Numbered from the stretch's first letter, positions 1-8,310 are shown. The stretch is 64,000 nucleotides of DNA from an uncultured Bacteroides sp. (GCA_902492205.1 CABUKU010000001.1:434001-498000); one strand, 5' to 3'. Made by a program: numbers and translations. Notes: generated from the sequence alone by a model not told the origin.

Positions 1-632
1 TCACAAAAATATAATTCAGAATAAGCACACTGCCATAACAGATAGTTGCTTAGACGAAGTTCACCTCCTGTACGGATTAGTAAATCCGGATCAGGCATGA
101 AGTTTGTTGTTAAACGGGATGATATAACTGTATCATTTATGTCATTAATAGAAAGTTTTCCTTCTTGCACATCTTTTGAGATTTGCTTAACAGTATCGGT
201 AATTTCCCATTTGGACGAATAACTTAAAGCTAGAACAAGGCTCATCCCGGTGTTGGTAGAGGTACGTTCAATGCAATGGTTTAAACGATCTACAACCTTT
301 ACCGGGAGTTTATCAATATCCCCGATTATTCGGAAACGAATATTATTTTTCATGAATGTGTTTTCCTCAATAGAATCGAGCAATAATCCCATTAATGCAG
401 CTACTTCTTCTGCGGGTCTGTTCCAGTTCTCTGTAGAAAAAGTGTATAAAGTGAGGAATTTTACGCCTAACCTTGCTGCATCTTCAGCTATAATATGAAC
501 AGTCTCGGCTCCGGCTTGATGACCGTAGCTTCGCTCGTATCCACGCTGTTTTGCCCATCTTCCATTACCATCCATTATGATGGCTACATGTTGAGGTATC
601 CGGTTTAAATCTATTTGTTCTTTATATAGCAT
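1..632 (-). CDS. uppS: Isoprenyl transferase (undecaprenyl diphosphate synthase), 3' end missing
   Basis: This cis-prenyltransferase condenses isopentenyl diphosphate units onto farnesyl diphosphate to make the C55 lipid carrier for peptidoglycan and surface glycans. It acts in the cytoplasm at the inner membrane. I translated the minus strand from the ATG at 630-632; the frame is open to the window edge (about 210 residues). Visible signatures are HVAIIMDGNGRWAKQRG near the N-terminus, with the substrate-binding Asp and P-loop-like Gly/Arg, then TLYTFSTENWNRP, and DPDLLIRTGGELRLSN near the edge, which is the conserved C-terminal substrate motif. The last residues read YSELYFC, so only about 35-40 residues should be missing. 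The order ribD, DUF6242 gene, uppS is one I remember from other Bacteroides. The family assignment is very secure. Confidence 0.96.
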   Translation of the reverse strand, partial: MLYKEQIDLNRIPQHVAIIMDGNGRWAKQRGYERSYGHQAGAETVHIIAEDAARLGVKFLTLYTFSTENWNRPAEEVAALMGLLLDSIEENTFMKNNIRFRIIGDIDKLPVKVVDRLNHCIERTSTNTGMSLVLALSYSSKWEITDTVKQISKDVQEGKLSINDINDTVISSRLTTNFMPDPDLLIRTGGELRLSNYLLWQCAYSELYFC

Positions 633-721
633 GTCGCATTATAAGTTTTCGTAATTTAAGTGCATACATGTTCTGCACATTGTATGACGTTGAATTACTC
701 TAAAAACTGCTCTCTTTATAT

Positions 722-2158
722 TTAATTAACGAATCCTAGTTTATTGATTCTTCCTCTCCACACTTCTCCGCTGTTGCTCCACATAATCCAAATGAAGTTG
801 TCATTGTCCACTACATAAGAGAAATCATTATTCTTATTTTTTTCTTTGAAAGATGCAGGTATGGAGATATTACTTATTGCTTCTTTCCATGTGATACCTT
901 CATCTTTTGATGTATAGAATGCTTTGAATGCATTATCTCCTTTACCACCAAAAGCATACAATTCATTGTTATAATAAATAAGTGCAAGATTGTCTAATCT
1001 CGGACAATTATAAGAACTTTCCGAATTAGGTGAATATTGAGTCCATTTTTCATTGTTGGAAAGAAGTCCCCAACATACCGCATTATCATTATTTGCAAGT
1101 GGATCATTGCTAAGAATAATTGTTTTCTCTATTGTTGAATTATGCTTTAACGGATAAGATACAGAAGCAACTCCGGTGGTAGGAAAGTCTTTTGGCAATT
1201 CTTCTTTTTGCTTCCATTGTCCTGTAGCACTCATTATGTAGGAATATTTATTACCGTCTTTTTCTGCAACAGCAAGTAATTGGTTTTTAGATACTCCCAA
1301 TAATGTTTCTATAGTACCTTCTGTGAAAGAATGTTTGCTCCATTCTTTTCCATTATTGGATACATAATATTCACTGCTACTATTAATAGTCGCATATAAA
1401 TTATCGTTGAAAACAACTAATGAAGTCGGTACTTGTGCCGGAAAATCTGATAATGTCAACTTATCCCATGTAATTTGCTTTTCGCTTGTGATATTTCCCT
1501 GATAAGCGGCATTGGCTGAGTATACAAAAATATTGTTATTGAATAAAACAGCTTTTTGTGCTCCTGTAACTTCAAAGTTACTTTCCGGCATTTGTTTCCA
1601 TTCCAAAGAATCCGGATATTGTTGATGCACATTGATTTTTACCTGATATATTTTCGGAGAATTCTGAAGAGCCGGATCTTGTGCATAAACACTAAAGTAA
1701 ATAGGGCTTGTGAAGTCTAAAGAATCGGCACTGCTCCATAAACACAAAGAGTCTTTTCCATGTATATCTTTCCGGTTATAAGTGATATAACCATTTAAAC
1801 TCATGTTTACAATAACTTTTTTAATGTTTGTTCCTACAGGAAGTGAGTCTTTATTGAATATCATTCCGGTGTAGATACCATCTTTCTCTCCGTTATCATA
1901 TTTATAAGAACCACTAGCTAGCTGGTCAATAGTGAATGGATAGTCAGAACCTGTTAACTTGATTACAATAGTAGTGTCTTCTGTCCCGTTATAATTACCA
2001 TTCTTAATAATGCTATCAGTATTGATGTCATTAATAGAAAAACTTTGAATGGTAGGATCTGTACCATATTCTATAGTATTGTCGTTGTCCAAGCAAGAAC
2101 TCATAGCAAATGAAATAGCCAGAAAACTAACAATTACAGATAAAAACTTTATTCTCAT
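722..2158 (-). CDS. DUF6242-type lipoprotein with a beta-propeller-like C-terminal half
   Basis: This is a predicted surface or periplasmic lipoprotein of about 478 residues and unknown function. I placed the start at the ATG at 2156-2158 rather than at the upstream Met (2200), because the protein then opens with MRIKFLSVIVSF and reaches a lipobox ending SSC about 21 residues in. The N-terminal part (to roughly residue 160) reads like an Ig-type domain (QSFSINDINTDS; repeated 'Y' and 'D' beta-strand patterns). The rest has repeated WKQMP, WDKLTLSD, WSKHSFTEG and WTQYSP segments, about one per blade, as in a sialidase- or kelch-like propeller. It ends with a typical propeller closing strand. 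The gene lies between ribD and uppS on the same strand with gaps of about 90-140 bp. The DUF6242 label is from memory of Bacteroides annotation; no enzymatic residues are evident. Confidence 0.8.
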   Translation of the reverse strand: MRIKFLSVIVSFLAISFAMSSCLDNDNTIEYGTDPTIQSFSINDINTDSIIKNGNYNGTEDTTIVIKLTGSDYPFTIDQLASGSYKYDNGEKDGIYTGMIFNKDSLPVGTNIKKVIVNMSLNGYITYNRKDIHGKDSLCLWSSADSLDFTSPIYFSVYAQDPALQNSPKIYQVKINVHQQYPDSLEWKQMPESNFEVTGAQKAVLFNNNIFVYSANAAYQGNITSEKQITWDKLTLSDFPAQVPTSLVVFNDNLYATINSSSEYYVSNNGKEWSKHSFTEGTIETLLGVSKNQLLAVAEKDGNKYSYIMSATGQWKQKEELPKDFPTTGVASVSYPLKHNSTIEKTIILSNDPLANNDNAVCWGLLSNNEKWTQYSPNSESSYNCPRLDNLALIYYNNELYAFGGKGDNAFKAFYTSKDEGITWKEAISNISIPASFKEKNKNNDFSYVVDNDNFIWIMWSNSGEVWRGRINKLGFVN

Positions 2159-2294
2159 TGAAATACTGTGTTTATTTACAAGTTGCAAAAATAGGAACAT
2201 TTTTCTCTAAATAGAGCATTAAGAGTAAGTTTTATATAAAATTATAGATAAAACTTGCTGTTTTATCGACTGATAACTATTTTATTCGTTCGTT

Positions 2295-3338
2295 TTAGCA
2301 CTGTTTATTCTCATAATGAATAAAATTGGAACCAAAATGAGAAGCATGAGTATAATTCTTTTTTTCTTTTATTTCAGGTGCTTTAACGCCACTATGTAGT
2401 GAAATCCCAGTCTTTTCTATTCTGATTTCATCCCAAAGACCAGCGTTAATGAATGATTGTAGTAAAAGACTTCCTCCTTCAACTAATAGCGATTGAACAT
2501 TTCTTTCATATAAAGCGTTACATATTTGGGGAATTATATCTGTTTTAAAATCTAACGTAATATACTCTATATTAGAAATCATTTCTTTTTTATGTTCAGT
2601 GAATACCAATGTTCTCACACTTTTATCGAACAGATTGAGTTGTTCCGGCAGTTTAAGCTCCTTGTCTATTACTATGCGGGTAGGATTCTTACCATACCAG
2701 TTCCTTACGTTGAGTGACGGATTATCAAGATATGCTGTGTTTGTTCCTACCATAATTCCATCTACTTCCGTGCGAAGCTTATGAACAAGCATGCTCGTAA
2801 GTGGGTTAGATAATATAACAGGTTTGCCATCAGTCCGGATTATGTCGATATATCCATCAACCGATTCCGCCCATTTTAAAATAATATACGGACGGTGTTG
2901 GGTGTTGAAAGTAACAAAGCGTTTGATGAGATTTTTACATTTACTTTCCAATACACCGACTTTAACTTCAACGCCTGCATCTTTAAGCTTTTGTATTCCT
3001 CTGCCTGCCACTTTAGAGAAGGGATCGCTGCAACCTATCATTACTTTGGGAATTCCTTTCTGAATGATAAGGTCGGCACAGGGAGGTGTTTTGCCATAAT
3101 GGGAACAAGGTTCCAGACTTACATAAATAGTCGATTCTTTCAGTAAAGATTCATCTTTTACCGAATTGATGGCATTCACTTCGGCGTGGGCGCATCCGCA
3201 TTTGGCATGGTATCCTTCTCCTATGATTCTTCCGTTATGAACAACAACTGCTCCAACCATAGGGTTTGGCGATACTCTTGTAAGCCCGTTTCTGGCCAGT
3301 TGGATACATCGGGCCATATATTTTTCTTCTTCTGTCAT
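2295..3338 (-). CDS. ribD: Bifunctional riboflavin biosynthesis deaminase/reductase
   Basis: RibD carries out two consecutive steps of riboflavin synthesis: deamination of diaminohydroxyphosphoribosylaminopyrimidine, then NADPH-dependent reduction of the ribosyl side chain. The N-terminal part (about residues 1-145) is a cytidine-deaminase-like zinc domain, with HAEVNAI supplying a His ligand and the proton-shuttling Glu, and PCSHYGKTPPCADLI supplying two Cys ligands. The C-terminal part (about 146-347) is the DHFR-like reductase, seen in PYIILKWAESVDGYI and VDGIMVGTNTAYLDNPSLNVR and ending with LLVEGGSLLLQSFI. The length, 347 residues, is usual. It is divergent from prmC with only about 50 bp between the starts, so the two share a promoter region. 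The start ATG (3336-3338) directly precedes the expected MTEEEKYMARCIQLARNG opening. Confidence 0.96.
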   Translation of the reverse strand: MTEEEKYMARCIQLARNGLTRVSPNPMVGAVVVHNGRIIGEGYHAKCGCAHAEVNAINSVKDESLLKESTIYVSLEPCSHYGKTPPCADLIIQKGIPKVMIGCSDPFSKVAGRGIQKLKDAGVEVKVGVLESKCKNLIKRFVTFNTQHRPYIILKWAESVDGYIDIIRTDGKPVILSNPLTSMLVHKLRTEVDGIMVGTNTAYLDNPSLNVRNWYGKNPTRIVIDKELKLPEQLNLFDKSVRTLVFTEHKKEMISNIEYITLDFKTDIIPQICNALYERNVQSLLVEGGSLLLQSFINAGLWDEIRIEKTGISLHSGVKAPEIKEKKNYTHASHFGSNFIHYENKQC

Positions 3339-3342
3339 TCTG

Positions 3343-3371
3343 TTGTTTTCCTTTTATTTTTCCTACTTTTG
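3343..3371 (+). promoter_or_regulatory. Bacteroides-type promoter for prmC
   Basis: TACTTTTG at 3364-3371 matches the Bacteroides -7 consensus TAnnTTTG. A weak -33 element (TTG, 3343-3345) lies 18 bp upstream. The predicted start of transcription falls a few bases before the prmC ATG at 3388, so the leader would be very short. Confidence 0.6.
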
Positions 3372-3387
3372 CATCAAATACTGAATT

Positions 3388-4224
3388 ATGCATAAACTCA
3401 CTCAATATATAAAAGAAGCTTTATCTGGTTATTACCCCGATTCAGAACTTCGCAGTATCATTAAGATACTTTATACAGAGGTGCTTCATCTCAGTATGGT
3501 TGATATTTATATGGGCAAAGATATTAATTTATCTGCAAAACAAGTATCTGAAATAGAAAGCATTGTTTGTCGTTTGCAAGAATATGAGCCTTTGCAATAT
3601 ATAATAGGTATTGCAGAGTTTTGCGGATTGGCTTTGAATGTAGCTCCCGGTGTTTTGATTCCCCGTCCCGAAACTACGGAATTGGTAGAATGCATAGTGA
3701 AAGAAAATCAAAAAAGAGAAATTAATATTCTTGATATAGGGACAGGAAGTGGCTGTATTGCTTTGGCATTGGATAAACAGTTGCCTCAAGCTATTGTTAC
3801 GGCTTGGGATGTGTCTGATGATGCACTTCGCATTGCTTCACAAAATAATGTGAAGGTGAATGGCAAAGTCCGATTTGAAAAAGTAGATGTTTTGGCAGTT
3901 CAACCAGAGAAAGAGATTTATGACATCATAGTAAGTAATCCACCTTATATAATGGATGCGGAAAAAAAAGACATGGAACGGAACGTGCTCGATTGGGAAC
4001 CTTCCCTGGCTTTGTTCGTACCGGATAATGATCCACTCCGTTTTTACAGGAAGATTTCGGAACTTGGCAGGGAAATGTTGCGTTCCGGTGGAAAAGTATA
4101 TTTTGAAATCAATCGGGCATTTGGCAAAGAAACAAAGGTGATGATGAAGGAGTTGGGATATACTTCAGTGGAAGTTATAAAAGATTTGTCGGGAAACGAC
4201 AGAATAATAAAAGCGCAAAAATGA
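3388..4224 (+). CDS. prmC: Peptide chain release factor N5-glutamine methyltransferase
   Basis: PrmC (HemK) methylates the Gln of the GGQ motif in release factors RF1 and RF2, using S-adenosylmethionine. The first 85 or so residues are the helical release-factor-binding domain. A class I methyltransferase fold follows, with the SAM-binding loop ILDIGTGSGCIALAL and the hallmark NPPY tetrad at residues 184-187, whose Asn and Pro contact the Gln side chain. The preceding GVLIPRPETTELVE is also typical of the family. The length of 278 residues is normal. The stop codon overlaps the start of recX by four bases (ATGA at 4221-4224), so the two are translationally coupled and begin a three-gene operon with comF. 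Confidence 0.95.
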   Translation: MHKLTQYIKEALSGYYPDSELRSIIKILYTEVLHLSMVDIYMGKDINLSAKQVSEIESIVCRLQEYEPLQYIIGIAEFCGLALNVAPGVLIPRPETTELVECIVKENQKREINILDIGTGSGCIALALDKQLPQAIVTAWDVSDDALRIASQNNVKVNGKVRFEKVDVLAVQPEKEIYDIIVSNPPYIMDAEKKDMERNVLDWEPSLALFVPDNDPLRFYRKISELGREMLRSGGKVYFEINRAFGKETKVMMKELGYTSVEVIKDLSGNDRIIKAQK

Positions 4225-4703
4225 AAGAACTGACAGAAAGCGAAGCACTGGGTAAGGTAGCTGCTTATTGTTCTATGGCTGAGCATTGTGCTTCAGAGGT
4301 AATTTCGAAATTGGAAAGCTGGAACATACCTGCCGAAGCGATAGAACGGATATTGGAGCGGTTGAACAAAGAGAAGTATATGGATGAAGGCCGTTATTGC
4401 CGTTGCTTTGTGAATGATAAGCTTCGTTTTAATAAATGGGGGAAGGTGAAGATAGCTCAAACATTATATCAGAAACAAATATCACAAGAAGCAATTCGTG
4501 CCTCTCTTGATGCAGTAGATGAAGATGAATATCAAAGAATCCTGTTGGAACTGCTTATCTCAAAGAAGAAATCGGTCAAAGCAAAAAGTGATTATGAGTT
4601 GAATGGTAAGCTAATCCGTTTTGCTTTGGGGCGCGGTTTTGGTATGGATGTTATTCAACGTTGCCTAAAACAAATTTGTAGTGATATTGAATTGGATTAT
4701 TGA
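4221..4703 (+). CDS. recX: RecX-family regulator of RecA
   Basis: RecX proteins bind RecA filaments and modulate recombination. This one has 160 residues, usual for Bacteroidetes RecX. It is made of helical repeats: an N-terminal part with LGKVAAYCSMAEHCASEVISKLESW, the conserved RLNKEKYMDEGRYCRCFVNDKLRFNKWGKVKI segment in the middle (residues about 45-80), and a final repeat with FALGRGFGMDVIQRCLKQI. The N-K-W-G-x-x-K-I sequence is the clearest family signature. The gene starts within the prmC stop and its 3' end overlaps the proposed comF start by 23 bp. The pairing with a methyltransferase and ComF is a conserved neighbourhood rather than a functional link that the sequence explains. Confidence 0.88.
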   Translation: MKELTESEALGKVAAYCSMAEHCASEVISKLESWNIPAEAIERILERLNKEKYMDEGRYCRCFVNDKLRFNKWGKVKIAQTLYQKQISQEAIRASLDAVDEDEYQRILLELLISKKKSVKAKSDYELNGKLIRFALGRGFGMDVIQRCLKQICSDIELDY

Positions 4704-5373
4704 TTTCTTCCATTTATTCTTTCCGAAAAAGTGCGTAGTATGCGGTGGTGCATTGGGAGAAAAAGACCATTACTTATGTGTTTCGTGTCATGCGCATCTT
4801 CCCCGTACGGGCTATTATCTGGAAGAAGACAATGACGTTGCCCGTTTGTTTTGGGGAAAGGTTTCACTCATTCATGCCGCTTCCTATTTTTATTATTCTA
4901 AAGGAAGTGATTACTGCCGGATATTGTATCGGTTAAAGTATCATTATTGCAAAGAAATAGGCGAAGTGATGGGGCGTTACATGGCTGCCGAAATGCAGGG
5001 CTCTATGTTTTTCGAAGGAATAGATTTGATTGTTCCCGTTCCTCTCCATAAAAAGAAACAACGTTTACGCGGATATAACCAATGTGAATGGATAGCTAAG
5101 GGAGTATCTGCCGTTACGGGGATTCCTGTAAAAACTTCGGGGCTTGTCCGCATCGTGGATAATTCCACTCAGACAAAGAAGAGTGCCCATGAAAGGTGGG
5201 AGAATGTGCAGAATATATTTTCGGTTGTACCTTCAGCCGAATTTGCAAATAAACATATCCTGTTGATAGATGACGTGTTGACTACCGGCGCAACCCTATA
5301 TGCATGTGCCGCTGTATTGAAAGAATTAGAGGGAGTGGAAGTGAGTATCCTTACCTTGGCAGTTGCCCGATAA
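4681..5373 (+). CDS. ComF-family phosphoribosyltransferase-like protein
   Basis: ComF proteins combine a zinc-ribbon with a phosphoribosyltransferase fold and are linked to DNA uptake in naturally competent bacteria; the role in Bacteroides is unclear. Two CxxC pairs (KKCVVCGGAL, LCVSCHAHLP) in the first 40 residues form the zinc ribbon. The PRPP-binding motif HILLIDDVLTTGAT is near residue 200, and the PVPLHKKKQRLRGYNQ segment in between is typical of the family. The start is uncertain: GTG at 4681 gives 230 residues and an overlap with recX, and TTG at 4687 is also possible because no ATG is available before the first CxxC. It is the last gene of the prmC-recX-comF operon. Confidence 0.88.
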   Translation: MILNWIIDFFHLFFPKKCVVCGGALGEKDHYLCVSCHAHLPRTGYYLEEDNDVARLFWGKVSLIHAASYFYYSKGSDYCRILYRLKYHYCKEIGEVMGRYMAAEMQGSMFFEGIDLIVPVPLHKKKQRLRGYNQCEWIAKGVSAVTGIPVKTSGLVRIVDNSTQTKKSAHERWENVQNIFSVVPSAEFANKHILLIDDVLTTGATLYACAAVLKELEGVEVSILTLAVAR

Positions 5374-5426
5374 TGTATATTAATTGCAATGAATACATAT
5401 TTTAATTAAAAAATATTCCTAATGTG

Positions 5427-5458
5427 TTTCACTTATTCAATGAGTTTCCGTACTTTTG
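5427..5458 (+). promoter_or_regulatory. Promoter of pyrE
   Basis: TACTTTTG at 5451-5458 is a TAnnTTTG -7 box. TTTC at 5427-5430 lies 20 bp upstream at the -33 position (consensus TTTG). This gives a leader of about 25 nt before the pyrE ATG. An AT-rich stretch from 5380 separates it from comF. Confidence 0.65.
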
Positions 5459-5487
5459 CAACATAATTCATCATACTTAGTTACGTT

Positions 5488-6126
5488 ATGAAAACTTTAG
5501 AGAGACTATTCGCAGAGAAATTACTTAAGATCAAGGCTATCAAACTTCAACCTGCCAATCCTTTTACATGGGCATCCGGCTGGAAATCGCCTTTCTATTG
5601 CGACAACCGCAAAACTCTTTCGTATCCGTCTTTGCGTAATTTTGTGAAGATTGAGATCTCACGCTTGGTTCTGGAAAGATTTGGTCAGGTAGACGCCATT
5701 GCAGGTGTTGCAACCGGAGCTATTCCTCAAGGAGCATTGGTAGCCGAAGAGTTGAACTTGCCTTTCGTGTATGTTCGTGCCACTCCTAAAGATCATGGCT
5801 TGGAAAACCTGATTGAAGGCGAACTTCGTCCGGGTATGAAAGTTGTTGTGATTGAAGACTTGATTTCTACTGGTGGAAGCAGTTTGAAAGCTGTTGAGGC
5901 TATTCGCCGTGACGGATGTGAGGTTATCGGTATGATTGCAGCCTTTACTTATGGTTTCGATGTGGCTGTTCAGGCATTCAAAGATGCTAAGGTGAACTTG
6001 GTTACTTTGACTAACTATGAGGCTGTACTCGAAGCTGCACTGAAAACTGAATACATCACGGAAGACGATGTGGCTATCCTGCAAGCTTGGAGAAAAGATC
6101 CTGCTCATTGGGAAGCCGGGAAATAA
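5488..6126 (+). CDS. pyrE: Orotate phosphoribosyltransferase
   Basis: PyrE makes orotidine 5'-phosphate from orotate and PRPP in de novo pyrimidine synthesis, in the cytoplasm. The protein has 212 residues. The type I phosphoribosyltransferase PRPP loop VVVIEDLISTGGSS lies at about residues 120-133 (Glu123-Asp124). Other conserved parts are PFTWASGWKSPFYCDNRKTLSYP near the N-terminus, where orotate binds, and the flexible-loop segment YVRATPKDHGLENLIEG. The start ATG follows its promoter closely, and the gene is closed by a strong hairpin terminator at 6157-6203, so it appears to be transcribed alone. Confidence 0.96.
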   Translation: MKTLERLFAEKLLKIKAIKLQPANPFTWASGWKSPFYCDNRKTLSYPSLRNFVKIEISRLVLERFGQVDAIAGVATGAIPQGALVAEELNLPFVYVRATPKDHGLENLIEGELRPGMKVVVIEDLISTGGSSLKAVEAIRRDGCEVIGMIAAFTYGFDVAVQAFKDAKVNLVTLTNYEAVLEAALKTEYITEDDVAILQAWRKDPAHWEAGK

Positions 6127-6156
6127 TTCGGATAATATTATTATTAATGAAATAAT

Positions 6157-6203
6157 AAAAAGCTGAGTGCGCCCCAATTAGTTGAGGTGTCACTTAGCTT
6201 TTT
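6157..6203 (+). terminator. Rho-independent terminator after pyrE
   Basis: AAAAAGCTGAGTG (6157-6169) pairs with CACTTAGCTTTTT (6191-6203) over 13 bp with one G-U pair. The run of A on the left and T on the right allows termination in both directions. It ends about 20 bp before the next coding start. Confidence 0.85.
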
Positions 6204-6223
6204 ATGTTATAATCAGATTCAAT

Positions 6224-6634
6224 ATGACTCAATTTGAAAGTAGCGTTAAGGTTATACCTTATAATAATGAGCAGGTTTATGCAAAGCTGTCAGACCTGAC
6301 GAATATAGAAAAAGTAAAAGACAAACTTCCGCAAGATAAAGTTAAGGATTTGCAGTTCGATGCCGATTCTATGAGTTTCAGCGTGCCTCCGGTGGGAATG
6401 CTCACCCTTCGCATCATTGAACGCGAACCCGATAAATGCATCAAGTTTGAGACGGTAAACTCGCCTCTTCCTTTTAATTTGTGGATTCAACTAGTTCCGG
6501 TAACGGAAGCGGAATGCAAAATGAAGCTGACTATCCGTGCCGAACTGAACCCTTTTATTAAAGGTATGATTCAGAAGCCACTGGAAGAAGGTTTGGAAAA
6601 AATGGCGGAAATGCTGTCCAAGATTCCTTATTAA
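6224..6634 (+). CDS. SRPBCC-fold (START/polyketide-cyclase-like) protein
   Basis: This is a small protein of 136 residues from the ATG at 6224. The open frame reaches further back into the pyrE terminator, which rules out the longer version. Its pattern (SSVKVIPYNNEQVYAKLSDLTNIEKVKDKLPQD, then beta strands MSFSVPPVGMLTLRIIEREPDKCIKFE, and a long C-terminal helix KGMIQKPLEEGLEKMAEMLSKIPY) is that of SRPBCC hydrophobic-ligand-binding folds. No signal peptide is visible, so it should be cytoplasmic. The gene is 19 bp upstream of argH and probably in one operon with it. I remember the same order in other Bacteroides. The ligand is unknown, and nothing ties it directly to arginine synthesis. Confidence 0.75.
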   Translation: MTQFESSVKVIPYNNEQVYAKLSDLTNIEKVKDKLPQDKVKDLQFDADSMSFSVPPVGMLTLRIIEREPDKCIKFETVNSPLPFNLWIQLVPVTEAECKMKLTIRAELNPFIKGMIQKPLEEGLEKMAEMLSKIPY

Positions 6635-6653
6635 CGATTTAGAAACAATTATC

Positions 6654-7994
6654 ATGGCACAGAAACTTTGGGAAAAAAACGTTCAGGTAAATAAAGATAT
6701 AGAGAAGTTCACCGTAGGGAAAGACCGTGAAATGGATTTGTATTTGGCAAAACACGATGTTATCGGCTCGATGGCTCACATAACCATGCTCGAAAGTATC
6801 GGACTTCTCACCGCCGGGGAGCTGGAAATGTTGCTTGCCGAGTTGAAGAATATCTATGCATCCGCAGAAAAAGGGGAATTTATAATCGAAGACGGAGTGG
6901 AGGATGTTCACTCACAAGTGGAGTTGATGCTTACACGCAAGTTGGGCGATATGGGAAAGAAAATACACAGCGGACGTTCGCGGAACGACCAAGTGCTGCT
7001 TGACCTGAAACTGTTTACCCGCACTCAGATTCGTGAGATTGCCGGGATGGTGGAACAGCTTTTTCATGTATTGGTATCACAAAGCGAGAAATACAAGAAT
7101 GTGTTGATGCCCGGATATACTCATCTTCAGATTGCTATGCCTTCTTCATTCGGACTGTGGTTCGGAGCTTATGCCGAAAGCCTGGTTGATGATATGATGT
7201 TTCTTCAGGCAGCGTTCAAGATGTGTAACCGCAATCCGCTCGGTTCGGCTGCCGGATATGGTTCGTCTTTCCCGTTGAACCGCACGATGACTACCGACCT
7301 TTTGGGATTCGACTCAATGAACTATAATGTAGTTTATGCCCAAATGGGACGCGGCAAGATGGAGCGCAATGTAGCTTTTGCGTTGGCTACCATTGCCGGG
7401 ACTATATCCAAATTGGCTTTTGATGCCTGCATGTTCAACAGCCAGAATTTTAATTTTGTGAAGTTGCCCGATGACTGCACCACCGGTTCAAGCATCATGC
7501 CTCACAAGAAGAACCCCGATGTGTTCGAACTGACACGTGCGAAATGCAATAAGATACAATCCCTTCCGCAGCAGATTATGATGATAGCCAATAACCTGCC
7601 TTCGGGGTATTTCCGTGATTTACAGATTATAAAGGAAGTCTTTCTGCCCGCTTTCCAAGAACTCAAAGACTGTTTGCAGATGACTACTTATATAATGAAT
7701 GAGATAAAGGTAAACGAACATATCCTTGATGATGATAAATACCTGCTCATTTTCAGCGTGGAAGAAGTGAACCGCCTTGCTGCCGAAGGAATGCCTTTCC
7801 GCGATGCATACAAAAAGGTGGGGCTCGATATTGAAGCCGGGAACTTTACACATGAGAAAGTAGTTCATCACACTCACGAAGGAAGCATTGGCAATCTCTG
7901 CAATGATAAGATTACTTTGTTAATGGAAAATGTTGTGGACGGCTTCAACTTCTGCGGAATGGAACAGGCCGAGAAGAAACTTCTGGGCAGATAA
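6654..7994 (+). CDS. argH: Argininosuccinate lyase
   Basis: ArgH cleaves argininosuccinate to arginine and fumarate, the last step of arginine synthesis. It belongs to the fumarase/aspartase superfamily and acts as a homotetramer. The superfamily signature GSSIMPHKKNPD starts at residue 278 and holds the catalytic serine. GRSRNDQVLLDLKLF and MPGYTHLQIAMP (catalytic His) are the other two conserved regions. At 446 residues it is slightly short compared with E. coli (457) but normal for Bacteroidetes. No signal peptide. It follows the SRPBCC gene by 19 bp. No classic terminator is seen directly after it; instead the 450-bp gap downstream holds two palindrome arrays. Confidence 0.95.
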   Translation: MAQKLWEKNVQVNKDIEKFTVGKDREMDLYLAKHDVIGSMAHITMLESIGLLTAGELEMLLAELKNIYASAEKGEFIIEDGVEDVHSQVELMLTRKLGDMGKKIHSGRSRNDQVLLDLKLFTRTQIREIAGMVEQLFHVLVSQSEKYKNVLMPGYTHLQIAMPSSFGLWFGAYAESLVDDMMFLQAAFKMCNRNPLGSAAGYGSSFPLNRTMTTDLLGFDSMNYNVVYAQMGRGKMERNVAFALATIAGTISKLAFDACMFNSQNFNFVKLPDDCTTGSSIMPHKKNPDVFELTRAKCNKIQSLPQQIMMIANNLPSGYFRDLQIIKEVFLPAFQELKDCLQMTTYIMNEIKVNEHILDDDKYLLIFSVEEVNRLAAEGMPFRDAYKKVGLDIEAGNFTHEKVVHHTHEGSIGNLCNDKITLLMENVVDGFNFCGMEQAEKKLLGR

Positions 7995-8021
7995 CCTACC
8001 TATCCGAATAATAGATTAAAT

Positions 8022-8125
8022 TCTGCATTCATTGCTTTCAGCCGGAGCTGAAAGTGCTTTCCATAAGACAATGCAGATGAAAGCAACCTCTAAAAAAGTG
8101 CTTTCATCTGCATTCATTGCTTTCA
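8022..8125. repeat. Palindrome/inverted-repeat array with about 22-bp period (array A')
   Basis: Four octamers based on TGCTTTCA recur at 8033, 8055, 8078 (inverted, TGAAAGCA) and 8099, which is a 22-23 bp period; a fifth lies at 8118. AATGCAGATGAAAGCA (8070-8085) and TGCTTTCATCTGCATT (8099-8114) form a perfect 16-bp inverted repeat with a 13-nt loop. TCTGCATTCATTGCTTTCA occurs twice (8022-8040 and 8107-8125). TGAAAGTGCTTTCC at 8049-8062 is itself a near-palindrome. The block begins about 30 bp after the argH stop and could be transcribed as its 3' untranslated region. Confidence 0.8.
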
Positions 8126-8230
8126 TGCCTTATATAATCTCCAATCATTTATTCCTTAAATACTTTTATGCCTTGAGCCAGTCTGTTTCTTCCTCATGGT
8201 TAAGCTCTTTTATGCATACTCTTAAATAAC

Positions 8231-8310
8231 TTGACAGCTGTCAATTTAATACTTGACAACTGTCATTTATATACTTGACAGCTGTCAAGTTATTAATTGA
8301 CGTCTGTCAA
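8231..8310. repeat. Array of four 14-bp palindromes at exact 22-bp spacing (array A)
   Basis: Units start at 8231, 8253, 8275 and 8297: TTGACAGCTGTCAA, TTGACAACTGTCAT, TTGACAGCTGTCAA and TTGACGTCTGTCAA, separated by 8-bp AT-rich spacers. The array sits inside a larger imperfect inverted repeat. TTAAATAACTTGACAG on the left matches CTGTCAAGTTACTTAA on the right. GGTTAAG (8199-8205) mirrors CTTAACC (8337-8343) at equal distance from the centre, and AGTCTGTTTCTTCC-like sequence is mirrored further out with mismatches. The gap 7995-8480 holds only this array, array A' and the AKR leader. Confidence 0.9.

Noticed and set aside
8032..8229. A 65-codon open frame after argH
   Set aside because: It begins on a non-ATG codon inside the repeats of array A', has no plausible ribosome-binding site and a composition dictated by the repeats.
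8231..8310. A short CRISPR array
   Set aside because: The spacing is regular, but the spacers are only 8 bp, repeats are 14-bp palindromes that vary, and no cas gene is present. The same holds for the other arrays.
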